Shown here one piece after another: positions 38,585 through 46,172 of a DNA stretch of 64,000 bases. A program made the position numbers and the translations under genes. Position 1 is the stretch's first letter, and each line of letters opens with the position of its first letter. Source of the stretch: Butyrivibrio sp. (GTDB lineage: Bacteria; Bacillota; Clostridia; Lachnospirales; Lachnospiraceae); the NCBI GenBank assembly GCA_022486625.1, contig JAKVKH010000001.1, positions 124,001 to 188,000 on the forward strand, in the 5' to 3' direction. The notes beneath the pieces are model-generated. The model was not told where the DNA came from and made no database searches. It was given only the letters and a program-made list of their open reading frames with translations.

Positions 38585-39285
38585 TGGGACTTGATTATGA
38601 ATTTATGTGGAAAGCGTTTCCGGATATTCTGAGCTATCTTCCGGTGACACTGAAACTGACAGCGGGGGCGCTTATTCTTTCAGTTCCGTTTGCATTGCTG
38701 TTTGCAATGATTCAGATCAGAAAGGTTCCCCTTCTGAGAAAAATTGTATCCATATATCTTTCTCTGATCAGAGGAACACCGATTATTCTGCAGATTTTTG
38801 TGATTTATAATCTGATGCCGTATCTTCTGCAGAAGTATGCGGATGCAAGAGGAATGAATCTGAATATTTATGATCTGAATGGAATGTGGTATGCGTATAT
38901 TGCGTTATCATTATCTGCAACAGCGTTTCTGACAGAAGCGTTTCGGGCATCTATAGAAACAGTGGATAAGGGGCAGTTTGAAGCTGCCTGTATGGTGGGA
39001 ATGAGCAGAGGACAGGCATACAGGAGAATCATTTTTCCTCAGGCAGCAGGTGTGGCCATGCCAGTGATTACAAATGTGGTTGTGGATACGATTAAAGCAA
39101 CATCGCTGGCCTTTGCGATGGCAGTGACAGAGGTTACCGGGAGAGCCAAAATTCTGGGAGGAGAAAATCTTCGTTATTTCGAAGCCTATCTGGATATTTT
39201 TCTGGTGTATGTCATTGTAATCGGAATTACGGAGATACTGTTAAAAAAGCTGGAGAAATATTGTGTGCGATATCGTGTGGCATAA
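38584..39285 (+). CDS. Amino-acid-type ABC transporter permease 2
   Basis: This 233-residue membrane subunit belongs to the same family. Typical segments are SLIRGTPIILQIFVIY, TAFLTEAFRASIETVDKGQ and the EAA loop GQFEAACMVGMSRGQAY. The ATG overlaps the stop of permease 1 (TAATG). It closely follows the cystine/glutamine importer pattern. Confidence 0.9.
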   Translation: MGLDYEFMWKAFPDILSYLPVTLKLTAGALILSVPFALLFAMIQIRKVPLLRKIVSIYLSLIRGTPIILQIFVIYNLMPYLLQKYADARGMNLNIYDLNGMWYAYIALSLSATAFLTEAFRASIETVDKGQFEAACMVGMSRGQAYRRIIFPQAAGVAMPVITNVVVDTIKATSLAFAMAVTEVTGRAKILGGENLRYFEAYLDIFLVYVIVIGITEILLKKLEKYCVRYRVA

Positions 39286-39328
39286 TATCAGGAAATGCAG
39301 AGAGAGCAGAGCACGGGGTTAATATTGG

Positions 39329-40084
39329 ATGATAGAAATAAAACACGTAAAAAAAAGCTTTGATAATGTTGAGATTTTAAAGGATGTATCACTTAATGTA
39401 GCAGATGGCGAGGTGGTTGTTATTCTGGGGCCTAGCGGATCAGGTAAGACTACACTTTTAAGATGTGTCAGTTTTCTGGAAAAAGCTGACAGCGGAATAT
39501 TTTCATTAGGAGATGTATCTGTGAATCTTCATAAAATATCTAAAAAGGATATATTGAAACTCAGAAGAAAAATGGCATTTGTATTCCAGAATTATAATCT
39601 TTTTGCAAACAAAACAGCGCTTGAAAATGTTGCCGAAGGGCTTGTTACTGCCAGAAAAATGGATAAGATACAGGCGATCAGGAAAGCGCGGCAGGCGCTT
39701 GAATGGGTGGGACTGTCAGATAAAGAAAATTTTTATCCGGTACAGTTATCCGGAGGGCAGCAACAACGAGTGGGGATTGCAAGAGCAGTTGTGCTTGAAC
39801 CGGAAGTGATTTTTTTTGATGAACCGACATCCGCACTTGATCCGGAACTGGTAGGAGAAACATTGGAAGTGATAAAAAAAGTTGCGAAAATGGGAATTAC
39901 CATGATTGTTGTGACTCATGAAATGAGCTTTGCACAGGATGTGGCAGATAAGGTTGTATTTATGGATGGAGGTCTTGTTGTAGAGGAAGGAAAACCGGAA
40001 GTGATCTTTTCACATCCCAAGGAGGCAAGAACAAGGCAGTTTCTGTCGAGAATTATCAGCCTGGATCCGGTTTACTATATTTGA
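39329..40084 (+). CDS. Amino-acid-type ABC transporter ATPase
   Basis: This 251-residue ATP-binding subunit has Walker A GPSGSGKTTL, Q-loop FVFQNYNLF, signature LSGGQQQRVGIARA, Walker B VIFFDEPTSALD and H-loop VTHEMSFA. It is of the GlnQ/HisP group that energises polar amino acid and cystine uptake. The SD is poor (GGGG ten bases before), and the 43-bp gap from the permease gene is the largest within this part of the operon. Confidence 0.92.
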   Translation: MIEIKHVKKSFDNVEILKDVSLNVADGEVVVILGPSGSGKTTLLRCVSFLEKADSGIFSLGDVSVNLHKISKKDILKLRRKMAFVFQNYNLFANKTALENVAEGLVTARKMDKIQAIRKARQALEWVGLSDKENFYPVQLSGGQQQRVGIARAVVLEPEVIFFDEPTSALDPELVGETLEVIKKVAKMGITMIVVTHEMSFAQDVADKVVFMDGGLVVEEGKPEVIFSHPKEARTRQFLSRIISLDPVYYI

Positions 40085-40098
40085 AATGGAGATAAAAT

Positions 40099-40455
40099 TT
40101 GAAGAAAATCAGGATAGCAGCGGCTTCATCGGATGGACTTGTGGTGGATAGCCATTTTGGAAGAGCCGGAAGTTTCTATATCTTTGAAACAGACGAGGAG
40201 ATGGGAGATGGCAATTTCCTTGAGATAAGGAAAATGAAACCAATATGTACGGGAGGAGATCATGATGAAAAACAGCTGGAAAAAAATGTGGAAATGCTTT
40301 GTGACTGTCAGTATCTGCTGTGTGCAAAAATAGGAGAAAAAACAGAGCACTTTCTGGAATCAAAAGGAATTACTGCATTTGAACTTCCGGGTTATATTGA
40401 TGAATCTTTTCTCAGAATGAGCAGGTATCTGTCTGTCAGACAGATGCTGGAGTAA
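40099..40455 (+). CDS. NifX/NafY-family Fe-Mo cofactor carrier-like protein, copy 2
   Basis: This 118-residue protein starts at TTG 40099, seven bases after GGAG. It has the family opening RIAAASSDGLVVDSHFGRAG, the metal-site motif CTGGDHDEKQLE and the DCQYLLCAKIG segment. Compared with copy 1 it keeps the standard C-x-G-G-x-H-D form. It is the last gene of the operon, behind the transporter, so cofactor and transport genes are interleaved. One copy may carry NifB-co and the other serve storage or insertion; this is inference. Confidence 0.8.
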   Translation: MKKIRIAAASSDGLVVDSHFGRAGSFYIFETDEEMGDGNFLEIRKMKPICTGGDHDEKQLEKNVEMLCDCQYLLCAKIGEKTEHFLESKGITAFELPGYIDESFLRMSRYLSVRQMLE

Positions 40456-40507
40456 CAGTTATAAATTATGTATTCTTCTGACTTTTTTTCAGCTTGGCTA
40501 TAAACTT

Positions 40508-40536
40508 TTGACAAATTATACCGATTTATATAATAT
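40508..40536 (+). promoter_or_regulatory. Promoter before the small unknown gene
   Basis: TTGACA (40508-40513) is followed by overlapping -10 candidates: TATAAT at 40529 (15-bp spacer) or TAATAT at 40531 (17-bp spacer). It separates the small gene at 40579 from the nitrogenase-like operon. No clear terminator was seen between 40456 and 40507. Confidence 0.65.
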
Positions 40537-40578
40537 CAAAGGGAAGTAATAATTGCTGACAGAAAGGAGGCGGGATAT

Positions 40579-40998
40579 ATGCAGGTAGATAAGACCGTTG
40601 GTTATTCCAGTTTTTTACAGCATTACAGCTCCTATAATATTCCGCTTGCCGGTGAAGGTCAGCAGGCTTCTTCGACAGGAACATCACTGGATGCACAGAC
40701 ACAGAAGGCACAGGAAAGTGTCGTACCTGCAGTGCAGACTTCTGATATTCCGGCCCAGATCAGTACGCAGCGCAGGGATGCTTCCATCAGGGATGTTCAG
40801 ACATCACTTGGTAATAAGGATGCTTCGTTGCAGGGATATTCTGTCAGCAGTCTGATGACGCAGGATATGAAAAAGGCGATTTCAGATATGCAGAAGGATC
40901 AGGTGCTTCAGGAGTATCAGTATTATGTCGGCAGTTCCAGAAATAATGGCAGTCAGATTCTTACACAGGATGAAGACGGAACAGTTGTACGGCTCTGA
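40579..40998 (+). CDS. Protein of unknown function, 139 residues
   Basis: I do not recognise this protein. It has an excellent AAAGGAGG SD, its own promoter and a strong terminator, so it is very likely real. No signal peptide or membrane segment is visible. The middle (residues 25-85) is rich in Gln, Ser, Ala and Thr and probably disordered. The C-terminal part (about 92-125) looks alpha-helical (SSLMTQDMKKAISDMQKDQVL). It ends with an acidic DEDGTVVRL. It forms a single-gene unit between the nitrogenase-like operon and a flavoprotein gene. Confidence 0.75.
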   Translation: MQVDKTVGYSSFLQHYSSYNIPLAGEGQQASSTGTSLDAQTQKAQESVVPAVQTSDIPAQISTQRRDASIRDVQTSLGNKDASLQGYSVSSLMTQDMKKAISDMQKDQVLQEYQYYVGSSRNNGSQILTQDEDGTVVRL

Positions 40999-41042
40999 AC
41001 TGTGGTTGACAATGCAGATAAATTATAATAAGGTTTTTTAAG

Positions 41043-41077
41043 ACGATTTCAGTAGAATAAGCTGAGATCGTTTTTTT
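41043..41077 (+). terminator. Intrinsic terminator
   Basis: ACGATTTCAG (41043-41052) pairs with CTGAGATCGT (41062-41071), with one G-T pair, and is followed by seven T residues. It closes the small unknown gene at 40579-40998. Confidence 0.88.
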
Positions 41078-41160
41078 ATGGAAAAATGCGTACCTGTACC
41101 GGATTTTCGTCTATAATGTAGCAAAGGAAGTAAATTGGTGAAATCAGGAGGCGGTGGAAT

Positions 41161-41670
41161 ATGACGCATGAAGAATATCAGCAGGCGGCAGACTACTGGA
41201 TGGTAAAGGATGCAGCCGGGAAGAAAATGGAAGAAGCACAGCTGCGGGAACGGGCAGAAGCTTTTATTACCGGTCATAATACCTGTGCACTTGCAACCGG
41301 CTATGATCATTTTGTGAGATGTACGCCGATTGAATATTTCTGGATGGACAATGCAGTCTGGATGTTTTCAGAAGGTGGCAGAAAATTTCTTTCACTGGAA
41401 CATAATCAGAATGTATGTCTGGCAATTTATGACAGCTATACAGGCTTCGGGCAGATCGGCGGGATGCAGATCTGCGGAAAGGTTACACTGCCGGAACCTT
41501 TTTCAGAAGAGTATCTGCGGGCAGCGGAGTATAAGAAAATACCGGAAGCAGCACTCAGAAAGATTAATCCGCCAATGCATCTTCTGAAGGTGTTGCCGGA
41601 GAAAATTGATTTTCTGTGTTCTGATTTCAAAGCAGATGGTTATGACAGCAGGCAGAGCCTGAAGTTCTGA
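41161..41670 (+). CDS. Pyridoxamine 5'-phosphate oxidase-family (FMN split-barrel) protein
   Basis: This 169-residue protein has the split-barrel layout: an N-terminal helix pair, then NTCALATGYDHFVRCTPIEY, VWMFSEGGRKFLSLEHN and VCLAIYD segments typical of small FMN-binding proteins. Many such clostridial proteins are annotated as PNPOx-like but do not make pyridoxal phosphate. An AGGAGG SD precedes the ATG, and a -10-like TATAAT lies at 41112-41117. The substrate is unknown. Confidence 0.82.
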   Translation: MTHEEYQQAADYWMVKDAAGKKMEEAQLRERAEAFITGHNTCALATGYDHFVRCTPIEYFWMDNAVWMFSEGGRKFLSLEHNQNVCLAIYDSYTGFGQIGGMQICGKVTLPEPFSEEYLRAAEYKKIPEAALRKINPPMHLLKVLPEKIDFLCSDFKADGYDSRQSLKF

Positions 41671-41700
41671 AACAGTCCGGCAGAGAGTCATTTTGAAAGG

Positions 41701-42291
41701 ATGTATGTGATATTTATGAAACACTATTTGTATCCGGATGCATGTGCGGATTCTGCATATGTGATCCCCTACCGGAAACTGTATGAGATGGGCTACAGGG
41801 GCATTATCTATGATATAGACAATACGCTTGTACCCCATGGCGCACCGGCAGATGACCGGGCGATTGCATTGTTTGATGAACTTCGTGCAATCGGGTTTCA
41901 GGCAGTCCTGTTGTCCAATAATAAAGAGCCGCGGGTAAAGATGTTCAATGATGCGGTACATGCAGATTATATTTTCAAGGCTGGAAAGCCAAAACGCAGG
42001 AGCTACCTCAGGGCAATGGAAATGATGGGAACGACCTGCCGGAACACTTTTTTTGTCGGAGATCAGCTTTTTACTGATGTCTGGGGTGCCAGAATGGCGG
42101 GAATTCCTTCTTATCTGGTAAAGCAGATCGATAAAAAGGAAGAAATTCAGATAGTACTGAAAAGAAGACTGGAATGGGTCGTACTCTTTTTTTACAGGGG
42201 ATATGTCAGAAAGCATGGGCAGAAATGGCCGGCCGGTGAGGCACAGGATGAAGTGAAGAAGGGTGCGGAAGGGGAGAAAAAGCATGCATAA
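41701..42291 (+). CDS. yqeG: YqeG-family HAD IIIA phosphatase
   Basis: This 196-residue protein has HAD motif I YDIDNTLVP (nucleophile Asp and DxDxT form), motif II LLSNNK, the lysine region FKAGKPKRR and motif III GDQLFTDVWGA. YqeG resembles eukaryotic PTPMT/Gep4 phosphatidylglycerophosphate phosphatases, and a role in phosphatidylglycerol synthesis is an inference. The start is uncertain: ATG 41701 touches the AAAGG, GTG 41707 has the best spacing and ATG 41716 gives a compact N-terminus. The C-terminal ~35 residues are charged. The end overlaps the aroE start by 8 bp. Confidence 0.88.
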   Translation: MYVIFMKHYLYPDACADSAYVIPYRKLYEMGYRGIIYDIDNTLVPHGAPADDRAIALFDELRAIGFQAVLLSNNKEPRVKMFNDAVHADYIFKAGKPKRRSYLRAMEMMGTTCRNTFFVGDQLFTDVWGARMAGIPSYLVKQIDKKEEIQIVLKRRLEWVVLFFYRGYVRKHGQKWPAGEAQDEVKKGAEGEKKHA

Positions 42292-43681
42292 TGAAACAGA
42301 TGGAAATACCAGAATCTGCGGCCTGATCGGACATCCGCTGGGGCATACATTATCGCCGAAAATTCATAATATGCTGGCAGAAATGACAGGGATTAATCTG
42401 GTATATGTACCGTTTGATGTTCAGCCGGAACGGATTGCAGATGCGCTTCCGGGAGCGCAGGCACTGAATATTCTGGGGATGAATGTGACAATACCATATA
42501 AAAATGCAGTGATTCCGTTTCTGGAGTCCATTGATCCTCTGGCAGAGAAAATCGGTGCGGTCAATACACTTGTCAGAGATGAAAAAGGGAATGGATTCCG
42601 TGGATATAATACAGATATGACAGGGCTGTACAGATCGCTTGAGCAGGAAGGCATCGGACTTGCAGGTGAAGACGTGATTTTACTTGGAGCCGGCGGAGTA
42701 GCCCGTGCAGTAGCCTGTCTGTGTGTGATGAAAGGTGCAAAACATATATATCTGCTGAACCGTACGATGGAAAAAGCGAAGACAGTTGCAGACGAAATCA
42801 ATGCTGCAGAGGGGAAAGAATGCATTATCCCGATGCGGCTTGAAGACTATTCAGGACTTCCGGATGTGCCTGAGAAATATCTCTGCATTCAGTGTACAAA
42901 TGTGGGAATGTATCCGAAGGAAAAGGCGGTGGTAATTGATGATCCGTCATTTTATCAGAAGATTCATACCGGTGTGGATCTGGTATACCGTCCGCTGAAA
43001 ACAGAATTTCTGAAGCTTGCGGAGGCTTCAGGAGCAAAGACTTTCAGCGGTCTGAAGATGTTGTTGTATCAGGCAGTGGAAGCGTTCGAACTGTGGAACC
43101 GGGTACAGATCAGTAAAACGCAGGCAGATCAGGTATATGAGGCAGTTCATGAGGAATTGCAGGCACATACCGGATTGGTGCTGATCGGCTTTATGGGAAG
43201 CGGCAAAACGACTGTTTCACAGATTCTGGCGGAAAAGCTGGCATACCATTGCCTGGATTCTGATGCAAATATTGAGCAGCAGCAGAAAATGAAAATCAGT
43301 CAGATTTTTGCAGATAAAGGTGAAGCTGCGTTCAGAACGCTGGAAACGGAAAGTCTTCGGAATCTCGCAGAGCAGAAGGAGCGGCGCATGATCCTTTCCG
43401 CAGGGGGAGGACTTGCACTGAAAGAAGAAAACCGTGCGCTGATGAGACAGCTTGGAAAAGTCATATATCTGAAGACTTCACCGCAGACAGTATATGAACG
43501 TGTGAAAGAGGATCAGACCAGGCCGCTTCTGCAGGGGGATGATCTGATGGGCAGAATTGAACGCCTTGAAGCGGAGCGTGAGATTTTTTATCAGATGGCG
43601 GCAGACGAAGTAGTGGTGACAGATGGCAGAACGCCGGAAGAAGTGGCAGATGAGATTTTAAGGGTTACACATCTTTTATAA
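42284..43681 (+). CDS. Bifunctional shikimate dehydrogenase / shikimate kinase (AroE-AroK fusion)
   Basis: From ATG 42284 (GGGGAG eight bases upstream) the protein has 465 residues. The first ~285 are shikimate dehydrogenase: GHPLGHTLSPKIHN, NVTIPYK with the catalytic Lys, NTDMTG and the NADP loop GAGGVARA. The last ~165 are shikimate kinase: P-loop GFMGSGKTT near 303, a DSD-like segment (CLDSDANIE) and LSAGGGLA. The two enzymes catalyse consecutive steps, dehydroshikimate to shikimate to shikimate 3-phosphate. Both halves look complete. aroQ, one step earlier, follows directly. Confidence 0.94.
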   Translation: MHNETDGNTRICGLIGHPLGHTLSPKIHNMLAEMTGINLVYVPFDVQPERIADALPGAQALNILGMNVTIPYKNAVIPFLESIDPLAEKIGAVNTLVRDEKGNGFRGYNTDMTGLYRSLEQEGIGLAGEDVILLGAGGVARAVACLCVMKGAKHIYLLNRTMEKAKTVADEINAAEGKECIIPMRLEDYSGLPDVPEKYLCIQCTNVGMYPKEKAVVIDDPSFYQKIHTGVDLVYRPLKTEFLKLAEASGAKTFSGLKMLLYQAVEAFELWNRVQISKTQADQVYEAVHEELQAHTGLVLIGFMGSGKTTVSQILAEKLAYHCLDSDANIEQQQKMKISQIFADKGEAAFRTLETESLRNLAEQKERRMILSAGGGLALKEENRALMRQLGKVIYLKTSPQTVYERVKEDQTRPLLQGDDLMGRIERLEAEREIFYQMAADEVVVTDGRTPEEVADEILRVTHLL

Positions 43682-43693
43682 ATGGAGGTCATG

Positions 43694-44128
43694 ATGAAAA
43701 TTCTGGTAATGAACGGACCCAATCTGAACTTTCTCGGGATCCGTGAAAAAAATATATATGGGACACAGAATTATGATGCGCTGGTAAAAATGATCCGGGA
43801 GAAGGCAGCACAGACCGGATGCGAGATTGAGATCTGGCAGTCCAATCATGAAGGTGCCATGATTGATAAGATTCAGGAGGCTTACTTCAATGGTACGGAC
43901 GGAATCGTAATCAATCCGGGTGCATATACGCATTACAGTTATGCGATACATGATGCATTAAAGAGTGTTGAACAGATCAGAAAAGTTGAGATTCATATAT
44001 CGGATATTACCTCCAGGGAAGACTTCCGTAAAATTTCAGTCACTGCACCAGCATGTGACAGACAGATATACGGGCATGGACTGCAGGGATATCTTGAAGC
44101 GATTGACTGGATTCTGCAAAATAGTTGA
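43694..44128 (+). CDS. aroQ: Type II 3-dehydroquinate dehydratase
   Basis: AroQ converts 3-dehydroquinate to 3-dehydroshikimate. From ATG 43694, five bases after GGAGG, it has 144 residues; ATGs at 43682 and 43691 fit the SD worse. Motifs are NGPNLNFLGIREKNIYG (catalytic Tyr22 with the flexible-loop Arg), NPGAYTHYSYAI and EIHISDITSREDFR. It follows the AroE-AroK fusion by 12 bp, so three consecutive shikimate steps are encoded in two genes. Confidence 0.95.
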   Translation: MKILVMNGPNLNFLGIREKNIYGTQNYDALVKMIREKAAQTGCEIEIWQSNHEGAMIDKIQEAYFNGTDGIVINPGAYTHYSYAIHDALKSVEQIRKVEIHISDITSREDFRKISVTAPACDRQIYGHGLQGYLEAIDWILQNS

Positions 44129-44221
44129 AAAAACAGATAAAAAACAGTTGAAAAAAATGTCTGCATAGTATAAACTGTGTAAGGTTGTTTGATTGTTTAT
44201 GCTTTTTAGGAGGATTTTTAT

Positions 44222-44779
44222 ATGGTTTCTGCCAGTGATTTCAGAAATGGTGTTACGATTGAAGTAGAAGGAAATGTATGTCAGATTATCGAGTTCCAGC
44301 ATGTTAAGCCTGGTAAGGGCGCTGCATTCGTTAGAACAAAGTTAAAGGATATCATAAATGGTGGTGTTACTGAGAGAACGTTCAGACCCACAGAGAAATT
44401 CCCGCAGGCTCGTATTGAAAGAAAAGATATGCAGTATCTGTATAACGATGGAGATCTTTATAACTTCATGGATACAGAATCTTATGAGCAGATTGCAATT
44501 AATAAGGACGTTGTAGGTGATTCCCTCAAGTTTGTTAAGGAAGAGGAAATGGTTAAGATTAATTCCTATAATGGTAATGTATTTGCAATCGAGCCGCCGC
44601 TGTTTGTTGAGCTTGTAATTACAGAAACAGAGCCTGGCTTTAAGGGTGATACAGCAACAGGTGCTTCCAAGCCTGCAACAGTTGAAACTGGTGCACAGGT
44701 TTCTGTACCGCTGTTTGTTAATCAGGGCGATAAGATCAAGATTGATACCAGAACAGGCGAGTACCTCAGCAGAGTCTGA
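44222..44779 (+). CDS. efp: Translation elongation factor P
   Basis: EF-P relieves ribosome stalling at polyproline. The 185-residue protein has the standard three-domain layout, with the modifiable tip Lys32 in [10 protein letters not shown]. The SD TAGGAGG is strong. TTGAAA (44148) and TATAAA (44169) form a possible promoter with a short 15-bp spacer. A long hairpin terminator follows. No dedicated EF-P modification gene (epmA, ymfI) is visible nearby. Confidence 0.96.
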   Translation: MVSASDFRNGVTIEVEGNVCQIIEFQHVKPGKGAAFVRTKLKDIINGGVTERTFRPTEKFPQARIERKDMQYLYNDGDLYNFMDTESYEQIAINKDVVGDSLKFVKEEEMVKINSYNGNVFAIEPPLFVELVITETEPGFKGDTATGASKPATVETGAQVSVPLFVNQGDKIKIDTRTGEYLSRV

Positions 44780-44821
44780 GCAGTATGTTCTGAAGCATAT
44801 TTATTTCATAATGAAATCTGT

Positions 44822-44861
44822 AAGACGATAAGGAAACATAAGTTTCTTTATCGTCTTCTTT
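44822..44861 (+). terminator. Long-stem terminator after efp
   Basis: AAGACGATAAGGAAAC (44822-44837) pairs over 16 bp, with one G-T pair, with 44842-44857 around the tetraloop ATAA. The 3' flank is CTTTG, so the U-tract is poor. The stem length still makes a terminator or a stable 3' end likely. Confidence 0.7.
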
Positions 44862-44892
44862 GCGTCTATAAGCAGAGCCAAGTGGCTTTGAG

Positions 44893-44919
44893 CAGCCATC
44901 GTGCCTGCACGAATGGCTG
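44893..44919 (+). other. Unexplained hairpin between efp and the DUF5688 gene
   Basis: CAGCCAT and CGTG pair with CACG and ATGGCTG around CCTG, with one bulged A. Just upstream AGCCAAGTGGCT (44877-44888) is another small dyad. This structured stretch has no coding potential that I trust and lacks a U-tract. It may be a leader structure for the DUF5688 gene or a dispersed repeat element. Confidence 0.45.
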
Positions 44920-45012
44920 AAAAAGGACATTTGGCGAGCAACGAAGGCCGAGAAAACGTAACTATAAATTAAATTTCGTCTGCACCCTTCAGTGGTGCGA
45001 CAAGGAGAATCT

Positions 45013-45900
45013 ATGACATTCAACGAATTCAGCAAGGAAGTAATCAACAATCTGCAGGAATATGCAGGATCAACAGGACAGATTAGCATGAGAGAGATCA
45101 CAAAGAACAATGGACTTGTTCTGCATGGCATTACATGGACAAATGCGGAAATGAACTGTTCGCCTACAGTTTATCTGGATGGTTTTTATGAGAAGTACCG
45201 GGAAGGCATGGAAATGTCGGAAATCATGATGAAGCTGATCGAAACCTTTGAAAGCTATACCCCGCAGCAGAAAATTGACATGAGCTTTTTCACAGATTAT
45301 ACACAGGTGAAGGATAAAATTATTTTTAAGTTGATCGGATATGAACAGAATCAGGAGATGCTCACAGACATGCCGCATATCCGTTATCAGAACCTTGCAG
45401 TTGTATTTTACTGTACGGTGGAGCCACAGGTGCGGGACGGAATCGTTATGATTCATAATAATCATCTGAAAATCTGGAATGTGGATGCACAGGAGTTATA
45501 TGAAACTGCACTCAGAAACTCGCCCAAATTGTGTCCTGCGAGTATTACAGGCCTCCGGGAAACAGTAGGTGAAATTATGGGTGAAGGAAACATTGCTCCG
45601 GGAAAGGATGAAATGAAAGTGCTGACGAACAGAGGAAAAATGTTTGGTGCAGCATGCATTCTGTATCCTGGGCTGTTGCAGGAGATTGCAGACGGAATCG
45701 GAGAAAATCTTTTCATACTGCCTTCATCAATACATGAAGTTATTCTTCTTTCAGATACAGAGGAAGCCATGCATTCAGGTGAATCGCTTCTGGAAGTGGT
45801 AAAAGATGTAAACCGGTCCGTTGTGGACAGAGAAGATATTCTTGCTGATTCTGTATATTACTTTGACAGAAGTGCAGGAACACTCAGAATCTGCAGCTGA
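45013..45900 (+). CDS. DUF5688 family protein
   Basis: This 295-residue protein resembles the DUF5688 family common in Lachnospiraceae, whose function is unknown. Translation starts at ATG 45013, five bases after AAGGAG; a GTG at 44992 is less likely. Recognisable stretches are NGLVLHGITW near the N-terminus, YLDGFYEKYREGMEMSEIM, and the C-terminal LFILPSSIHEVILL with ILADSVYYFDR. There is no signal peptide, membrane segment or catalytic motif that I can name. It is followed by a tRNA gene. Confidence 0.8.
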   Translation: MTFNEFSKEVINNLQEYAGSTGQISMREITKNNGLVLHGITWTNAEMNCSPTVYLDGFYEKYREGMEMSEIMMKLIETFESYTPQQKIDMSFFTDYTQVKDKIIFKLIGYEQNQEMLTDMPHIRYQNLAVVFYCTVEPQVRDGIVMIHNNHLKIWNVDAQELYETALRNSPKLCPASITGLRETVGEIMGEGNIAPGKDEMKVLTNRGKMFGAACILYPGLLQEIADGIGENLFILPSSIHEVILLSDTEEAMHSGESLLEVVKDVNRSVVDREDILADSVYYFDRSAGTLRICS

Positions 45901-46033
45901 TCAAATGCAGGTACAAGGATACCTGTATTAAGAAAAGCTTAAACTTATATCAGGAAAAAAACATGGACAAGGTTGGCCTCGTATGTTATTATAATCGGGT
46001 ATGTAATAAATCTGTAACAATTACAGATCTCAT

Positions 46034-46105
46034 GCACCCGTAGTCTAATGGATAGAACGGAGGCCTCCGACGCCTTTGATGCAGGTTCGATTCCTGTCGG
46101 GTGCA
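46034..46105 (+). tRNA. tRNA-Arg (anticodon CCG)
   Basis: The acceptor stem GCACCCG (46034-46040) pairs with CGGGTGC (46098-46104), with discriminator A at 46105. The anticodon stem GAGGC/GCCTT encloses the 7-base loop CTCCGAC, giving anticodon CCG, which reads CGG. The T-loop TTCGATT is standard. The 3' CCA is not encoded. A -10-like TATAAT is at 45990-45995, and a T-rich tract follows the gene. Confidence 0.95.
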
Positions 46106-46172
46106 TTTATTTTTTTATTAGAGCAGAAATGCAGTGTATTTTTGCTTATTAATTTAAGAGGTGTTGTGGTGT

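Noticed and set aside
40456..40507. Terminator at the end of the nitrogenase-like operon
   Set aside because: Only a 4-bp CTGA/TCAG stem with the T-run inside its loop was found; this is not a convincing terminator.
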